Source: Streptomyces achromogenes
GTDB lineage: Bacteria; Actinomycetota; Actinomycetes; Streptomycetales; Streptomycetaceae
DNA length: 64,000 nucleotides
Direction of reading: 5' to 3'
Assembly (NCBI RefSeq): GCF_030816715.1
Contig: NZ_JAUSYH010000001.1
Coordinates: 6,696,001-6,760,000 of the forward strand
Made by a program: the position numbers and the translations under genes
Shown: in pieces, positions 16,737-24,776 of the stretch
Numbering within the stretch: position 1 is the first letter of the stretch
Layout of the letters: each line of letters begins with the position of its first letter
Notes under the pieces: generated by a model
What the model was told of the DNA's origin: nothing
Databases searched by the model: none
Seen by the model: only the letters and a program-made list of their open reading frames with translations

Positions 16737-17336
16737 TCAGCCCTCGGTGCGGGCCAGCGCCTGTTCCAGGACGACGAGCAGGGCGTCGCGGACCGAGCCG
16801 CGCTCACGGGCGTCGAAGACGAGCAGCGGCACGCCGTCCGACACGTCGAGGGCCCAGCGGACCTCGTCCAGCGTGTGCGCCACCTGGCCGTCGAAGGCGT
16901 TCACGGCAACGGCGAACGGGATCCGCTTGTGCTCGAAGTAGTCGACCGCGGCGTAACAGTCGTCGAGGCGGCGGGTGTCGACGATGACGAGCCCGCCGAC
17001 CGCGCCCTCCACGATGTCGTCCCACATGAACCCGAACCGCTCCTGCCCGGGCGTGCCGAACAGGTACAGCTTGAGCGTCGGGTCGATGGTGATGCAGCCG
17101 AAGTCCATCGCCACCGTCGTGGTGGTCTTGCGCGGGGTGTGGCTGAGGTCGTCCACGCCCGCCGCGACCTCGGTGATGGCCGCCTCGGTGGTCAGCGGCT
17201 CGATCTCGGAGATCGAGCCGACGGCGGTGGTCTTGCCCACGCCGAAGCCGCCCGCGATCACCAGTTTCACCGGCAGCGGCGGCCGTACGGCGGCCTGCCC
17301 GGCCGAGGTGCGGACCAGCGGTTCAGTCGGTGTCAC
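16737..17336 (-). CDS. cvnD: Conservon 1 CvnD-type small GTPase-like protein
   Basis: The 199-aa ATP/GTP-binding protein is the fourth member of a conservon, a membrane-associated G-protein-like signalling unit of actinomycetes. P-loop GGFGVGKTT is at 29-37, the switch-like FGTPGQERF near 103-111 and the base-recognition equivalent NAFDG near 150. The GTG start at 17336 overlaps cvnC by 14 bases. Members are thought to interact with CvnA-C at the membrane and act in development or secondary metabolism; the target here is unknown. It is the last gene of a minus-strand operon. Confidence 0.93.
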   Translation of the reverse strand: MTPTEPLVRTSAGQAAVRPPLPVKLVIAGGFGVGKTTAVGSISEIEPLTTEAAITEVAAGVDDLSHTPRKTTTTVAMDFGCITIDPTLKLYLFGTPGQERFGFMWDDIVEGAVGGLVIVDTRRLDDCYAAVDYFEHKRIPFAVAVNAFDGQVAHTLDEVRWALDVSDGVPLLVFDARERGSVRDALLVVLEQALARTEG

Positions 17337-17766
17337 GGAGTACCCCCCGGGAGTCGGGGATGGCCCGCAGGCCATCGATAACCCTGCGCAGTACGGACGC
17401 GTCGTGGGTGGCGCCGGAGTCGGGCACGTGCACCGACAGCTGTCCCGCCGCCCGCAGGTCCTCGGCGAGGACCCGCACCACGTTCAGATGCAGCCGCAGC
17501 CGCGCCGCGATCTCCGCGATGGACTGCGGCACGCGGCAGGCGGCGACGATGTCGTGCTGCTCGAAGGAGAGCCGGTGCAGCGCGCCGAGCCCGTCGGCCG
17601 TGGCGACCAGTTGGGTCTCCACGGGCATCGTCCGGCCGGACGACGCCTCGCCCGGGCCGCCCGCGACCCGTCCGGCGGTGACGAGGAACGGCCGGACGGC
17701 GGGCGCGGGCCCGACGGGGGCGACGCCGTCCTCGCCGGCCCCGCGCGGGGTGCGGCCGTCCGCCAT
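17323..17766 (-). CDS. cvnC: Conservon 1 CvnC, DUF742 protein
   Basis: The 147-aa DUF742 protein starts MADGRTPRGAGED. It contains the typical VRPFLVTAGR block, a winged-helix-like middle (HDIVAACRVPQSIAEIAARLRLHLNVVRVLAEDL) and a closing LLRRVIDGLRAIP-like segment. DUF742 proteins are fixed partners of CvnB and CvnD. It overlaps cvnD by 14 bases and follows cvnB after 31 bp. Confidence 0.93.
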   Translation of the reverse strand: MADGRTPRGAGEDGVAPVGPAPAVRPFLVTAGRVAGGPGEASSGRTMPVETQLVATADGLGALHRLSFEQHDIVAACRVPQSIAEIAARLRLHLNVVRVLAEDLRAAGQLSVHVPDSGATHDASVLRRVIDGLRAIPDSRGVLRDTD

Positions 17767-17797
17767 CGGTGTTCGCTTTCTCTGCGGTGGCGCGCGG

Positions 17798-18274
17798 TCA
17801 GCGCGTACGTGTGGCGCCGACGCTGTTCTTCAGTTCCAGGACGAGCTGGGGGCTGAGCGCGCTGCCGGCGCGGTTGGCGAACACCGTCATCTCATAGGCG
17901 ATGTTGCCCAGCTTGGCCTCCTTGTCGGTGACCACGCCGAGCACGGCGCCGCTGCCGATCGCGGAGACCAGCACGTGACCGCCCTCCAGATCGATGATGA
18001 CCTTGTTCAGGCCGCCCAGGCCGTAGTTTCCGGAGGCGCCCGCGGCCAGGCTGGTGATGCCCGACACGATCGCGGCCAGCCGCTCGGAGTCGGCGTGCTC
18101 GCGCAGTTCCGACACGGCGATCAGCAGTCCGTCGGAGGACACCGCGATGGCGTCCACGACTCCTGCGGTCTCGGTGGCGAAACGGTTGAGCAGCCAGGTG
18201 AAGTCGGCTGCGGCGGCCCGCAGATCGGTCGGCGTGGCGTCTCCGGCGGGAGTCTCACCTGTCGACGTGCTCAC
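17798..18274 (-). CDS. cvnB: Conservon 1 CvnB, roadblock/LC7 protein
   Basis: The 158-aa protein has a roadblock/LC7 domain (ADFTWLLNRFATETAGVVDAIA onward), the class of small GTPase regulators related to MglB. It is thought to scaffold CvnA with CvnD. The start overlaps the cvnA stop by four bases (GTGA). Confidence 0.93.
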   Translation of the reverse strand: MSTSTGETPAGDATPTDLRAAAADFTWLLNRFATETAGVVDAIAVSSDGLLIAVSELREHADSERLAAIVSGITSLAAGASGNYGLGGLNKVIIDLEGGHVLVSAIGSGAVLGVVTDKEAKLGNIAYEMTVFANRAGSALSPQLVLELKNSVGATRTR

Positions 18275-21200
18275 TGCTCGGCTCCTTCCGGAAGGTGGTT
18301 CTGGTGGTGCGTGCGGTCCCGGCCCGACGAGTCGGACGTCGCTGTCCGGTCGGTCCGGTCGGTCAGGTCGGTCCGGTCGGGGTCACCGTCGGGACGGTGG
18401 TCGCGTCCGTGGTCGCTGCGGCCGTCGTCCCCGCGCGCGGTGCGGTGCGCGGCCGGGTCGGCGGGGCGCGGGTGTTCGCCGGTGTCGCGGTGGGCGCGGG
18501 CCACGGCGGCCTCGAACTCCTCCAGCGCACTGCGTACGGCGTCCGCGTCGGCGGGGCGGGCGGCCTGCCGCGCCGTCTGCTGCGCGGTGGTGTCGACGTC
18601 CGTGCGCAGCGTGGCGCCGCGCACACGACGCCGCAGGGGCCGGGCGGCGTCGGCCTCGCCGGCCGAGGCGGACGCGGGTGCGCCGGCGCCTCGCGGCGCA
18701 CCGGGCGGCAGCCCTTCGGGCGGCGCGCTTTCGGAGCCCCCGGCGCCTTCGGTGGGGCCGAACGACGACGAGGCGGCGGCCCGACGGGCAGGCAGCGGGG
18801 ACGATGCCGATGCCGATGTCGAAGCGGTCGAGGTCGAGGTCGATGGCGAAGCCGAACTCGGCTCGGGCGCGCGGGCCGCCGGAGTGGTTTCCGTGGTGCC
18901 GGGGGCCGGGCGTTCCGCCGACGGCGCGGGTGCCTGCGGCTCCGCCTCGGCGCGGGTGCGCGGTGTGCGCTCGGCGGTGCGGGGCGTGGGGATGCCCGGC
19001 GCGCCGACGCGGGTGGGCGGCTCGGCCTCGGGCGTGCGGGAGCGCACCGCGGCAGACGCGCCGCCGGCGGCTCCTCCCGGCTCGTACCCCGTGCCCGGCG
19101 TGGCGGCGGAGTCGGGGCGGGTCGTGCGGTCCCCGGCGGTGACGCCGGCGGGGCTGCCGGCCGGGGCGGGCAGGGACCCGGGTTCGCGGCCCGGCGGGGC
19201 GCCGCGGGAGTCGTCCGGCTGTGTCGCCGGGGCGGCCTCGCGCCGGGGGATCCGGCGGGGAAGCACGGTCGGGTCGTCCTCGCGCGCAGCCCAGGACGGG
19301 ACGGAGGCGGACGGGGACGGGCCCGCCGCGGGAGCCGACGGAGTGGCGGTCCGTCCGGCGGAGGCGGGGGGCGCCGACGAACCCGGGGAGACGGACCCGA
19401 CCCCCCGGCCGGCCTCGCTCATCGTCACCAGCAGTGCCGACGGGATCATCACCTCGGCCGTCACACCGCCGCCCGGGGTGCGGGTGAGGGTGACGTCGAC
19501 GTCCCAGCGGCGGGCGAGGGCGCCGACCACGAACAGGCCGAGCACCTTCGTCGGCACGAGGTCGAGGCGCTCGCGGCGCACCAGACGCGCGTTCTCCTCG
19601 GCGAGGCGCTCCGCGCTCATGCCCAGGCCGTGGTCGGAGACGGTGACCGACGCGCCGTCGTCGTCGGAGCCGACCACCACCTCGACGGGGCTGTCCTCGG
19701 GTGAGAACGACACGGCGTTCTCCAGGAGTTCGGCGATCATCAGCGTCAGGTCGCCGATGATGTCGGGCTCCACGACGGCCTCGGTCGCGGCGCGCAGCCG
19801 GACCCGCTGGAAGCCCTCGATCTGACCCAGCGCGGCGCGTACGACGTTGGTGAGCGCGGTGGGGCCGGCGTCCAGGACGGTCTCGCGGATGCCGGCGAGC
19901 AGCATCAGACTGTCGGCGTTGCGGCGCAGCCGGACGGCGATGTGGTCGATGGAGTAGAGGCGCTCGAGCAGTGCGGGGTCGGTCTCCCCGCGCTCCACCG
20001 CGTCGATCAGCGCGAGTTGCCGGGTGGTCAGGTTGCTGACGCGGCGGCCGACGTTGCCGAACATCTCGGCGACGTTGCGCCGGCTCAGCACCTGGCGTTC
20101 CAGCAGTGCGGCCGCGGTGGTCTGGACGTTGTTGAAGGCCTCGGCGAGCTCACCGATCTCGTCGTCGGCGGTGACCGGCAGTTCGCGCAGCCGCGGGGAG
20201 CCGGCCTCCTCGGCGTCGTCGTCGGCGACACGGGCGAGTTCGCGGCCCGCGACGTCGGCGACCTCCTGCGCGGCCCCGGTCAGCGCCAGCACCGGACGGA
20301 CCACGGAGCGGCGGACCAGGACGGAGAGGGTGATCCACAGGGCGAAGCAGAACAGTGCCAGGCTCAGCAGCAGGACCGCGCGCCACCGGGCGCTGGAGGC
20401 CGCGGCGTCGGCCCGGTCGGCGATCTGGTCGATGAGCGACGCCGTGATGGCGAGCCGGGACCCGGCCTGCGCGCTGTAGTCGGGGTAGCGGGCGAGGGCC
20501 GCCCGCAGCGCCGTCCGGATGTCGGCCTTGGACTCGGCCTGCAACGCGCTGGGGTCCACCGCCAGATCGGCGTAATGCCGGCTGATCGAGGCCTGCGAGG
20601 TGTTGTGCTCGATGCCGCTGAACTCGTCGGACTGCGCGGGGCTCGCGAACCGCTCGAACCGCGCGGCCTGGTAGGTGAACAGCTCGTAGGAGCCGACCGC
20701 GCCGGTGAACTCGATGAGCGCGTTGCTGTCACCGGTCCCCGCGGAGAACACGCCGGTCTCGTAGGCGCCGTGGGCGGCGTCCGCGCGCAGCAGCGAGTCG
20801 AGGAGGTTGCCGGTGAAGGTGGAGGCGAGCGCGGAGTCGTGCTCCAGGCCGAGGCCCTCGATGAGGCCGTCGGCGGCGCCCGAGTACGCGGGGTCGATGT
20901 TGTCGGCGGGCAGATAGCCCTGCGCGATGGTCTGCCGCAGCCCGGCCAGCCCCTGGACCTCCCTCAGGGCCTGGGCCTCGGTGTCCGGCAGCCGGTCGCC
21001 GAAGGCGTCGACGACCTTCCGCACCTGCTCGTCGACGGCGGCCTGGGTCTGCCGGTAGTTCTCGGCGGAGGGGGCGTCGACGCCGGTGGCCGCCTCGAAC
21101 CGCACGGAGAGCAGGATCGCCTGCTGGTGCTCGGCCTGCAGCCGGGCGACGAGCTGGGCGACCTGCGTGCTGTCGCGGACCAGTCGGGCGGCGTTCTCCG

Positions 21201-21396
21201 CGCGGTCGGACTCCTGCACCAGGTCGACGACGAGGTACGTCAGCAGCAGGGCGATCACCGCCAGCGGGATGCCGACGAGCACGTTCAGCTTGCGCCGGAA
21301 GGGCCATCGGTCGGCGAAAGCCCGCAGGCCACGGGGCGCGGACGGCGATGCCGAGGACGTCGAGCCGGCGGGCGCGTCCACCTCTTTCGTGGACAC
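18271..21396 (-). CDS. cvnA: Conservon 1 CvnA, nitrate/nitrite-sensing-domain histidine-kinase-like protein
   Basis: The 1041-aa membrane protein has TM1 near residues 36-60, an extracytoplasmic helical NIT-type sensor to about 330, TM2 near 335-355, a HAMP segment, then an ATPase domain with N-box ELLENAVSFSP and G-box VSDHGLGMS. It lacks a classic phosphoacceptor H-box, as usual for CvnA, so it may signal by protein contact. The last ~350 residues are Pro/Ala/Ser/Asp-rich and disordered. The GTG at 21396 has AGGAGG 5 nt upstream and replaces a longer open frame. It is divergent from an amine-binding lipoprotein. Confidence 0.93.
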   Translation of the reverse strand: MSTKEVDAPAGSTSSASPSAPRGLRAFADRWPFRRKLNVLVGIPLAVIALLLTYLVVDLVQESDRAENAARLVRDSTQVAQLVARLQAEHQQAILLSVRFEAATGVDAPSAENYRQTQAAVDEQVRKVVDAFGDRLPDTEAQALREVQGLAGLRQTIAQGYLPADNIDPAYSGAADGLIEGLGLEHDSALASTFTGNLLDSLLRADAAHGAYETGVFSAGTGDSNALIEFTGAVGSYELFTYQAARFERFASPAQSDEFSGIEHNTSQASISRHYADLAVDPSALQAESKADIRTALRAALARYPDYSAQAGSRLAITASLIDQIADRADAAASSARWRAVLLLSLALFCFALWITLSVLVRRSVVRPVLALTGAAQEVADVAGRELARVADDDAEEAGSPRLRELPVTADDEIGELAEAFNNVQTTAAALLERQVLSRRNVAEMFGNVGRRVSNLTTRQLALIDAVERGETDPALLERLYSIDHIAVRLRRNADSLMLLAGIRETVLDAGPTALTNVVRAALGQIEGFQRVRLRAATEAVVEPDIIGDLTLMIAELLENAVSFSPEDSPVEVVVGSDDDGASVTVSDHGLGMSAERLAEENARLVRRERLDLVPTKVLGLFVVGALARRWDVDVTLTRTPGGGVTAEVMIPSALLVTMSEAGRGVGSVSPGSSAPPASAGRTATPSAPAAGPSPSASVPSWAAREDDPTVLPRRIPRREAAPATQPDDSRGAPPGREPGSLPAPAGSPAGVTAGDRTTRPDSAATPGTGYEPGGAAGGASAAVRSRTPEAEPPTRVGAPGIPTPRTAERTPRTRAEAEPQAPAPSAERPAPGTTETTPAARAPEPSSASPSTSTSTASTSASASSPLPARRAAASSSFGPTEGAGGSESAPPEGLPPGAPRGAGAPASASAGEADAARPLRRRVRGATLRTDVDTTAQQTARQAARPADADAVRSALEEFEAAVARAHRDTGEHPRPADPAAHRTARGDDGRSDHGRDHRPDGDPDRTDLTDRTDRTATSDSSGRDRTHHQNHLPEGAEQ

Positions 21397-21563
21397 CGGG
21401 CCTCCTTCAAGAGGGCGTTGCAGGCGTGCAACGGGGGCATGCGCGCTGGTCCGTCTGTGCTGTGCGCGCATGTGTCCGTCTGGCTGTGAACACGTGAGCG
21501 GCCCCCGTATACCGCTGTGGCTGACGCCGACTGCTGTGGCGAACGTCAACTACGGCGACACTA

Positions 21564-21583
21564 TCGCCCATTCGAACGGGCGA
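21564..21583. promoter_or_regulatory. 20-bp palindrome adjoining a cvnA -10 box
   Basis: TCGCCCATTCGAACGGGCGA is self-complementary except for one base pair. It directly abuts TAGTGT on the minus strand (complement of 21558-21563), so it would occupy the promoter spacer of cvnA, the classical site for a repressor. The matching -35 is poor. Confidence 0.5.
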
Positions 21584-21701
21584 GCACGGCGCCCCGCGTC
21601 AAGAATCCATCACGAAGGGAGATCTTCGAGGGGGCGCGGGAGAACGTTCGGTTCGCGCGGCGGTGATCGCGGATCGACGCCGATCGGTGACCCGGCTGCT
21701 C

Positions 21702-21731
21702 TTGACCGATCGAGAAGCGGGTGGATTGGAT
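21702..21731 (+). promoter_or_regulatory. Promoter of the amine-binding lipoprotein gene
   Basis: TTGACC (21702-21707) and TTGGAT (21726-21731) are 18 bp apart, fitting a housekeeping-sigma promoter. The predicted leader is about 45 nt. Confidence 0.55.
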
Positions 21732-21783
21732 CAGAAGACAAGTATGTGAGTTCTCATCAACCCCCCAGCTCGGAACGGGAACC

Positions 21784-22743
21784 GTGACTTCCAACGCCCA
21801 CAGCAGCAGGTCCCTGAGGAACCACCCCGGCGCGGCCGCCGTCGCCCTGGCCGCGATGACGGTCCTGCTGGCGGGATGTGGCTCCTCGTCCGGTGACACC
21901 GACGACCCGCTCGCCGGCGACAAGGCGGCAGGCGGCACGGTGGTCGTCGGCTCCAACAACTTCGCCGAGAGCATCCTGCTCGCCGACATCTACGGCGAGG
22001 CCCTGAAGGCCAAGGGCGTCAAGGTGGCGTACAAGCCCAACATCGGCAGCCGCGAGACCACGTACGGGCTGCTGAAGAACGGTTCCATCACCGTCCTGCC
22101 CGAGTACAACGGCTCCCTGCTGGCGTACCTGGACAAGGACGCCGCCCAGACCTCGCTCGCGACCGTGAACGCCGCGGTGAAGACGAAGCTCGACTCCAAG
22201 CTGACGCTGCTGGAGTCGTCGCCCGCCGAGAACAAGGACTCCGTCACGATCAACGCGGAGACCGCGAAGAAGTACAACCTCACCTCGGCGTCCACGCTCG
22301 CCGACCTCAAGGACGCCGCCCCCGACCTGGTTCTCGGCGGTTCGCCCGAGTTCCAGACCAGGCAGCAGGGCATGGTCGGTCTCGAGTCGGTGTACGGGCT
22401 GAAGTTCAAGAACTTCAAGGCGCTCGACGCGGGCGGTCCGCTGACCCAGGCGGCGCTGAAGAAGAACACCGTGCAGGCCGCGGACATCTTCACCGCGGAC
22501 CCGACCATCACCAAGGAGAAGTTCGTCGTCCTTCAGGACCCGAAGAACCTCTTCGGATTCGCGAACGTGACGCCTCTCGTCTACAAGAGCGGCCTCTCCC
22601 AGGAGGGCATCGACGCGCTCAACGCCGTCTCCGCCAAGCTCGACACGAAGGCGCTGCTGGACCTGGACTCCCAGGTGCAGCTGGAGAGCAAGGACCCGCT
22701 GGACGTCGCCAAGGCCTGGCTGAAGTCCGCGGGCCTGGACTGA
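21784..22743 (+). CDS. Quaternary-amine ABC transporter substrate-binding lipoprotein
   Basis: The 319-aa lipoprotein has signal peptide and lipobox LLAGC (Cys near residue 36), then the OpuAC/ProX-type domain beginning GGTVVVGSNNFAESILLADIY with NIGSRETTYGLLKNGSI and LPEYNGSLLAYL. It binds glycine betaine, choline or related amines outside the cell for the ATPase/permease pair at 14.1-16.7 kb, from which a conservon separates it. The start is GTG 21784 (VTSNAHSSRSL); the frame is open upstream but lies in the promoter region. A lyase-like gene follows after 40 bp. Confidence 0.9.
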   Translation: MTSNAHSSRSLRNHPGAAAVALAAMTVLLAGCGSSSGDTDDPLAGDKAAGGTVVVGSNNFAESILLADIYGEALKAKGVKVAYKPNIGSRETTYGLLKNGSITVLPEYNGSLLAYLDKDAAQTSLATVNAAVKTKLDSKLTLLESSPAENKDSVTINAETAKKYNLTSASTLADLKDAAPDLVLGGSPEFQTRQQGMVGLESVYGLKFKNFKALDAGGPLTQAALKKNTVQAADIFTADPTITKEKFVVLQDPKNLFGFANVTPLVYKSGLSQEGIDALNAVSAKLDTKALLDLDSQVQLESKDPLDVAKAWLKSAGLD

Positions 22744-22783
22744 GCCCGGCCCCGCCCGTCCGAACCCCCGACGCACCGAACCG

Positions 22784-24754
22784 TTGGACACGCCGGCAGA
22801 CGGAACGGCCCGGGTCGCCCCGCACCACGAGGGCGCCCGGGTCGTCCTGAACGGAAACGCCCTCACCGTCGCAGAGCTGATCGCGCTCGCCGACGGTGCG
22901 GCCGTGCCCGTGGTGGCCCCCGAGGCCCGTGAGCGGGCCGTACGCTCCTGGCGGACGGCCCGGCGGCTCGCCGCCTCCGGGCGGCTGTACGGCCGCGGCA
23001 CCGGCGTGGGCGCGCAGCGCTCCGTGACGGTCGACGAGGACGACGAGGTCGCGCACGGACTGCGCCTGCTGCGCAGCCACGCCGGCGGGGCGGGCGACCT
23101 GCTGCCCGGCCGTCAGGTCCGGGCGATGCTCGCGATCCGCGCCAACCAACTCCTCGCCGGCGGCTCCGGCATCCAACCGGCCTTCGTCGACGCCCTCACC
23201 GAGGCCCTGCGGCTCCGCGTCCACCCGGCCGTCAGTGAATACGGCGGTGTCGGCACCGGAGACCTGACGGCGCTGGCCCAGACGGGGCTCACCCTCCTCG
23301 GAGAACGGCCGTGGGCCGGCGAGGGGCCGGCCGGCACGACCGATCGGCCCGCGGTGCCTGAACCGCCTGAGGGGTCCGCGCTGCCTGCCGCGCTCGCGGA
23401 GTCCGCCGCGCCTGTCGTGGCGATCGCTTCGGGCGAAGCGGACCGGGGTGCGGCTGCCGCCGGCGCCGGGGACGCGGGGGCGACCGCGGAGCCGGCCGGC
23501 CGTACGTCTGTCGCCGTGGACGCCTCCACCCCTACCGGCGGATCGACCGGGACCGGCGCATCCGCCGGAACTGCCGTTCCCGCCACTACCGGCGCACCTA
23601 CCGCTACCGCTGCCGGCGCACCCGCCCGGACTGCCGTCCCCGCCGGGCCCCGCTCCCGTGTCGGGCCCGGTGCCGGGCCCGTCGACGGTGCTCAGCTCGC
23701 CATCGTCCCCGTCGCGTTGCCCGCCCCGCCGTCGGAACCTGCCGCCCTGCCCGATCGCACTCCCGTCGCCTCCGCGCCGGGCCTTCCCCTCGCGCCGCTT
23801 CCCGGCCGCTTCCCGGTGCCCGTCGTCCTGCAGGCCGGGGACGCTCTCGCGCTGCTCAGCAGCAACGCCCTGGCGTTGGCGCAGGCGGCGCTGGCGCAGG
23901 GTGAGGTCGGGATGCTGTTGCGGGCCACGCACGCCGTCGCCGCGCTCTCGCTCGTCGCGGTGTCCGGGTCGCCGGAGGCGTACGCGGCGCCGGTGCACGC
24001 GCTGCGGCCCTATCCCGGTGCCGCCCACGCGGCAGGCGAGATACGGCGGCTGCTCGGACTGCCCGGCCGTCCGCCGCCCCACCCGGGCAGCCGGGTCCAG
24101 GACCCCTTCGGCTTCCGTGCCTTCCCCCAGGTGCACGGCTGCGCCCTGGACGCCTGCGAACGACTGCGCGAGGTCGTCGAGGTGGAGATCAACTGCCCGT
24201 CGGAGAATCCCCTCATGGATCCCGACGGCGCGGCGGCCTACCACCACGGCGGGTTCTTCGCCGCCCCGCTGGGCCTCGCTCTGGACGCGGCCGGACTCGC
24301 TCTGTTGCAGACCGCACAGCTCTCCGCAGCCCGCCTGACCGCGCTCGGCGACCCCGGGTTGACCGGACTGCCCGCCTTCCTCGGCGGCGGGCCCGCGAGC
24401 AGCTCGGGTGCGATGATCCTCGAGTACACCGCCAACTCGGCGCTCGCGGAGCTGCGTTCCTGTGCGATGCCCGCCTCGGCGGGGCACGCCGTCCTGTCGC
24501 GGGGCCTGGAGGAGGCCGCCAGCTTCGCCGGTCAGGCCGCCCGCCAGGCCCTGCGCGCGGCGCACGCCTATGCCGTCGTCGTCGCCTGTGAACTCGTGGC
24601 GTCGGTACGGGCGTTGCGGATGCTGCCGGGGTCGCCGCCGGTCGCCGCCTTCGCCGTGGCGGCGGCCGCCCTGCCCGCGGGCACGGACGACCGCCCTTTG
24701 ACCGACGACGTGACGGCGGCCGTCGAACTGCTGCCGCTCCTCGCGCGGTTGTGA
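22784..24754 (+). CDS. Aromatic amino acid ammonia-lyase-like protein lacking the MIO tripeptide
   Basis: The 656-aa protein has the HAL/PAL fold: RGTGVGAQ (like NTGFG) near 70-77, LLAIRANQLLAGGSGIQP-like segment near 112-128, QDPFGFRAFPQVHG near 444-457 and ENPLMDPDG. In HAL/PAL, Ala-Ser-Gly in GSVGASGDLAPLAH cyclises to the MIO electrophile. Here that stretch reads GGVGTGDLTALAQ (Thr158-Gly159), one residue shorter and without Ser, so MIO cannot form. The QEDHVS-like loop is also altered, though a Glu remains. An Ala/Pro/Thr-rich insert of about 135-165 residues lies at 180-347, explaining the excess over ~510 aa. The TTG start has no clear ribosome binding site. It may be a pseudoenzyme or a lyase or mutase with different chemistry. 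Confidence 0.75.
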   Translation: MDTPADGTARVAPHHEGARVVLNGNALTVAELIALADGAAVPVVAPEARERAVRSWRTARRLAASGRLYGRGTGVGAQRSVTVDEDDEVAHGLRLLRSHAGGAGDLLPGRQVRAMLAIRANQLLAGGSGIQPAFVDALTEALRLRVHPAVSEYGGVGTGDLTALAQTGLTLLGERPWAGEGPAGTTDRPAVPEPPEGSALPAALAESAAPVVAIASGEADRGAAAAGAGDAGATAEPAGRTSVAVDASTPTGGSTGTGASAGTAVPATTGAPTATAAGAPARTAVPAGPRSRVGPGAGPVDGAQLAIVPVALPAPPSEPAALPDRTPVASAPGLPLAPLPGRFPVPVVLQAGDALALLSSNALALAQAALAQGEVGMLLRATHAVAALSLVAVSGSPEAYAAPVHALRPYPGAAHAAGEIRRLLGLPGRPPPHPGSRVQDPFGFRAFPQVHGCALDACERLREVVEVEINCPSENPLMDPDGAAAYHHGGFFAAPLGLALDAAGLALLQTAQLSAARLTALGDPGLTGLPAFLGGGPASSSGAMILEYTANSALAELRSCAMPASAGHAVLSRGLEEAASFAGQAARQALRAAHAYAVVVACELVASVRALRMLPGSPPVAAFAVAAAALPAGTDDRPLTDDVTAAVELLPLLARL

Positions 24755-24776
24755 GGCCGTCGCCGCAGCGGCCGCC

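Larger units (their letters stand above)
21397..21783. other. 387-bp divergent regulatory region, cvnA / binding lipoprotein
   Basis: It holds a 20-bp near-palindrome beside a cvnA-directed -10 (21558-21583) and a good plus-strand promoter (21702-21731). I see no gene in it. Confidence 0.6.

Noticed and set aside
18295..19825. Long plus-strand frames across the cvnA low-complexity tail
   Set aside because: They mirror the Pro/Ala/Ser-rich coding sequence of CvnA and show no family features.
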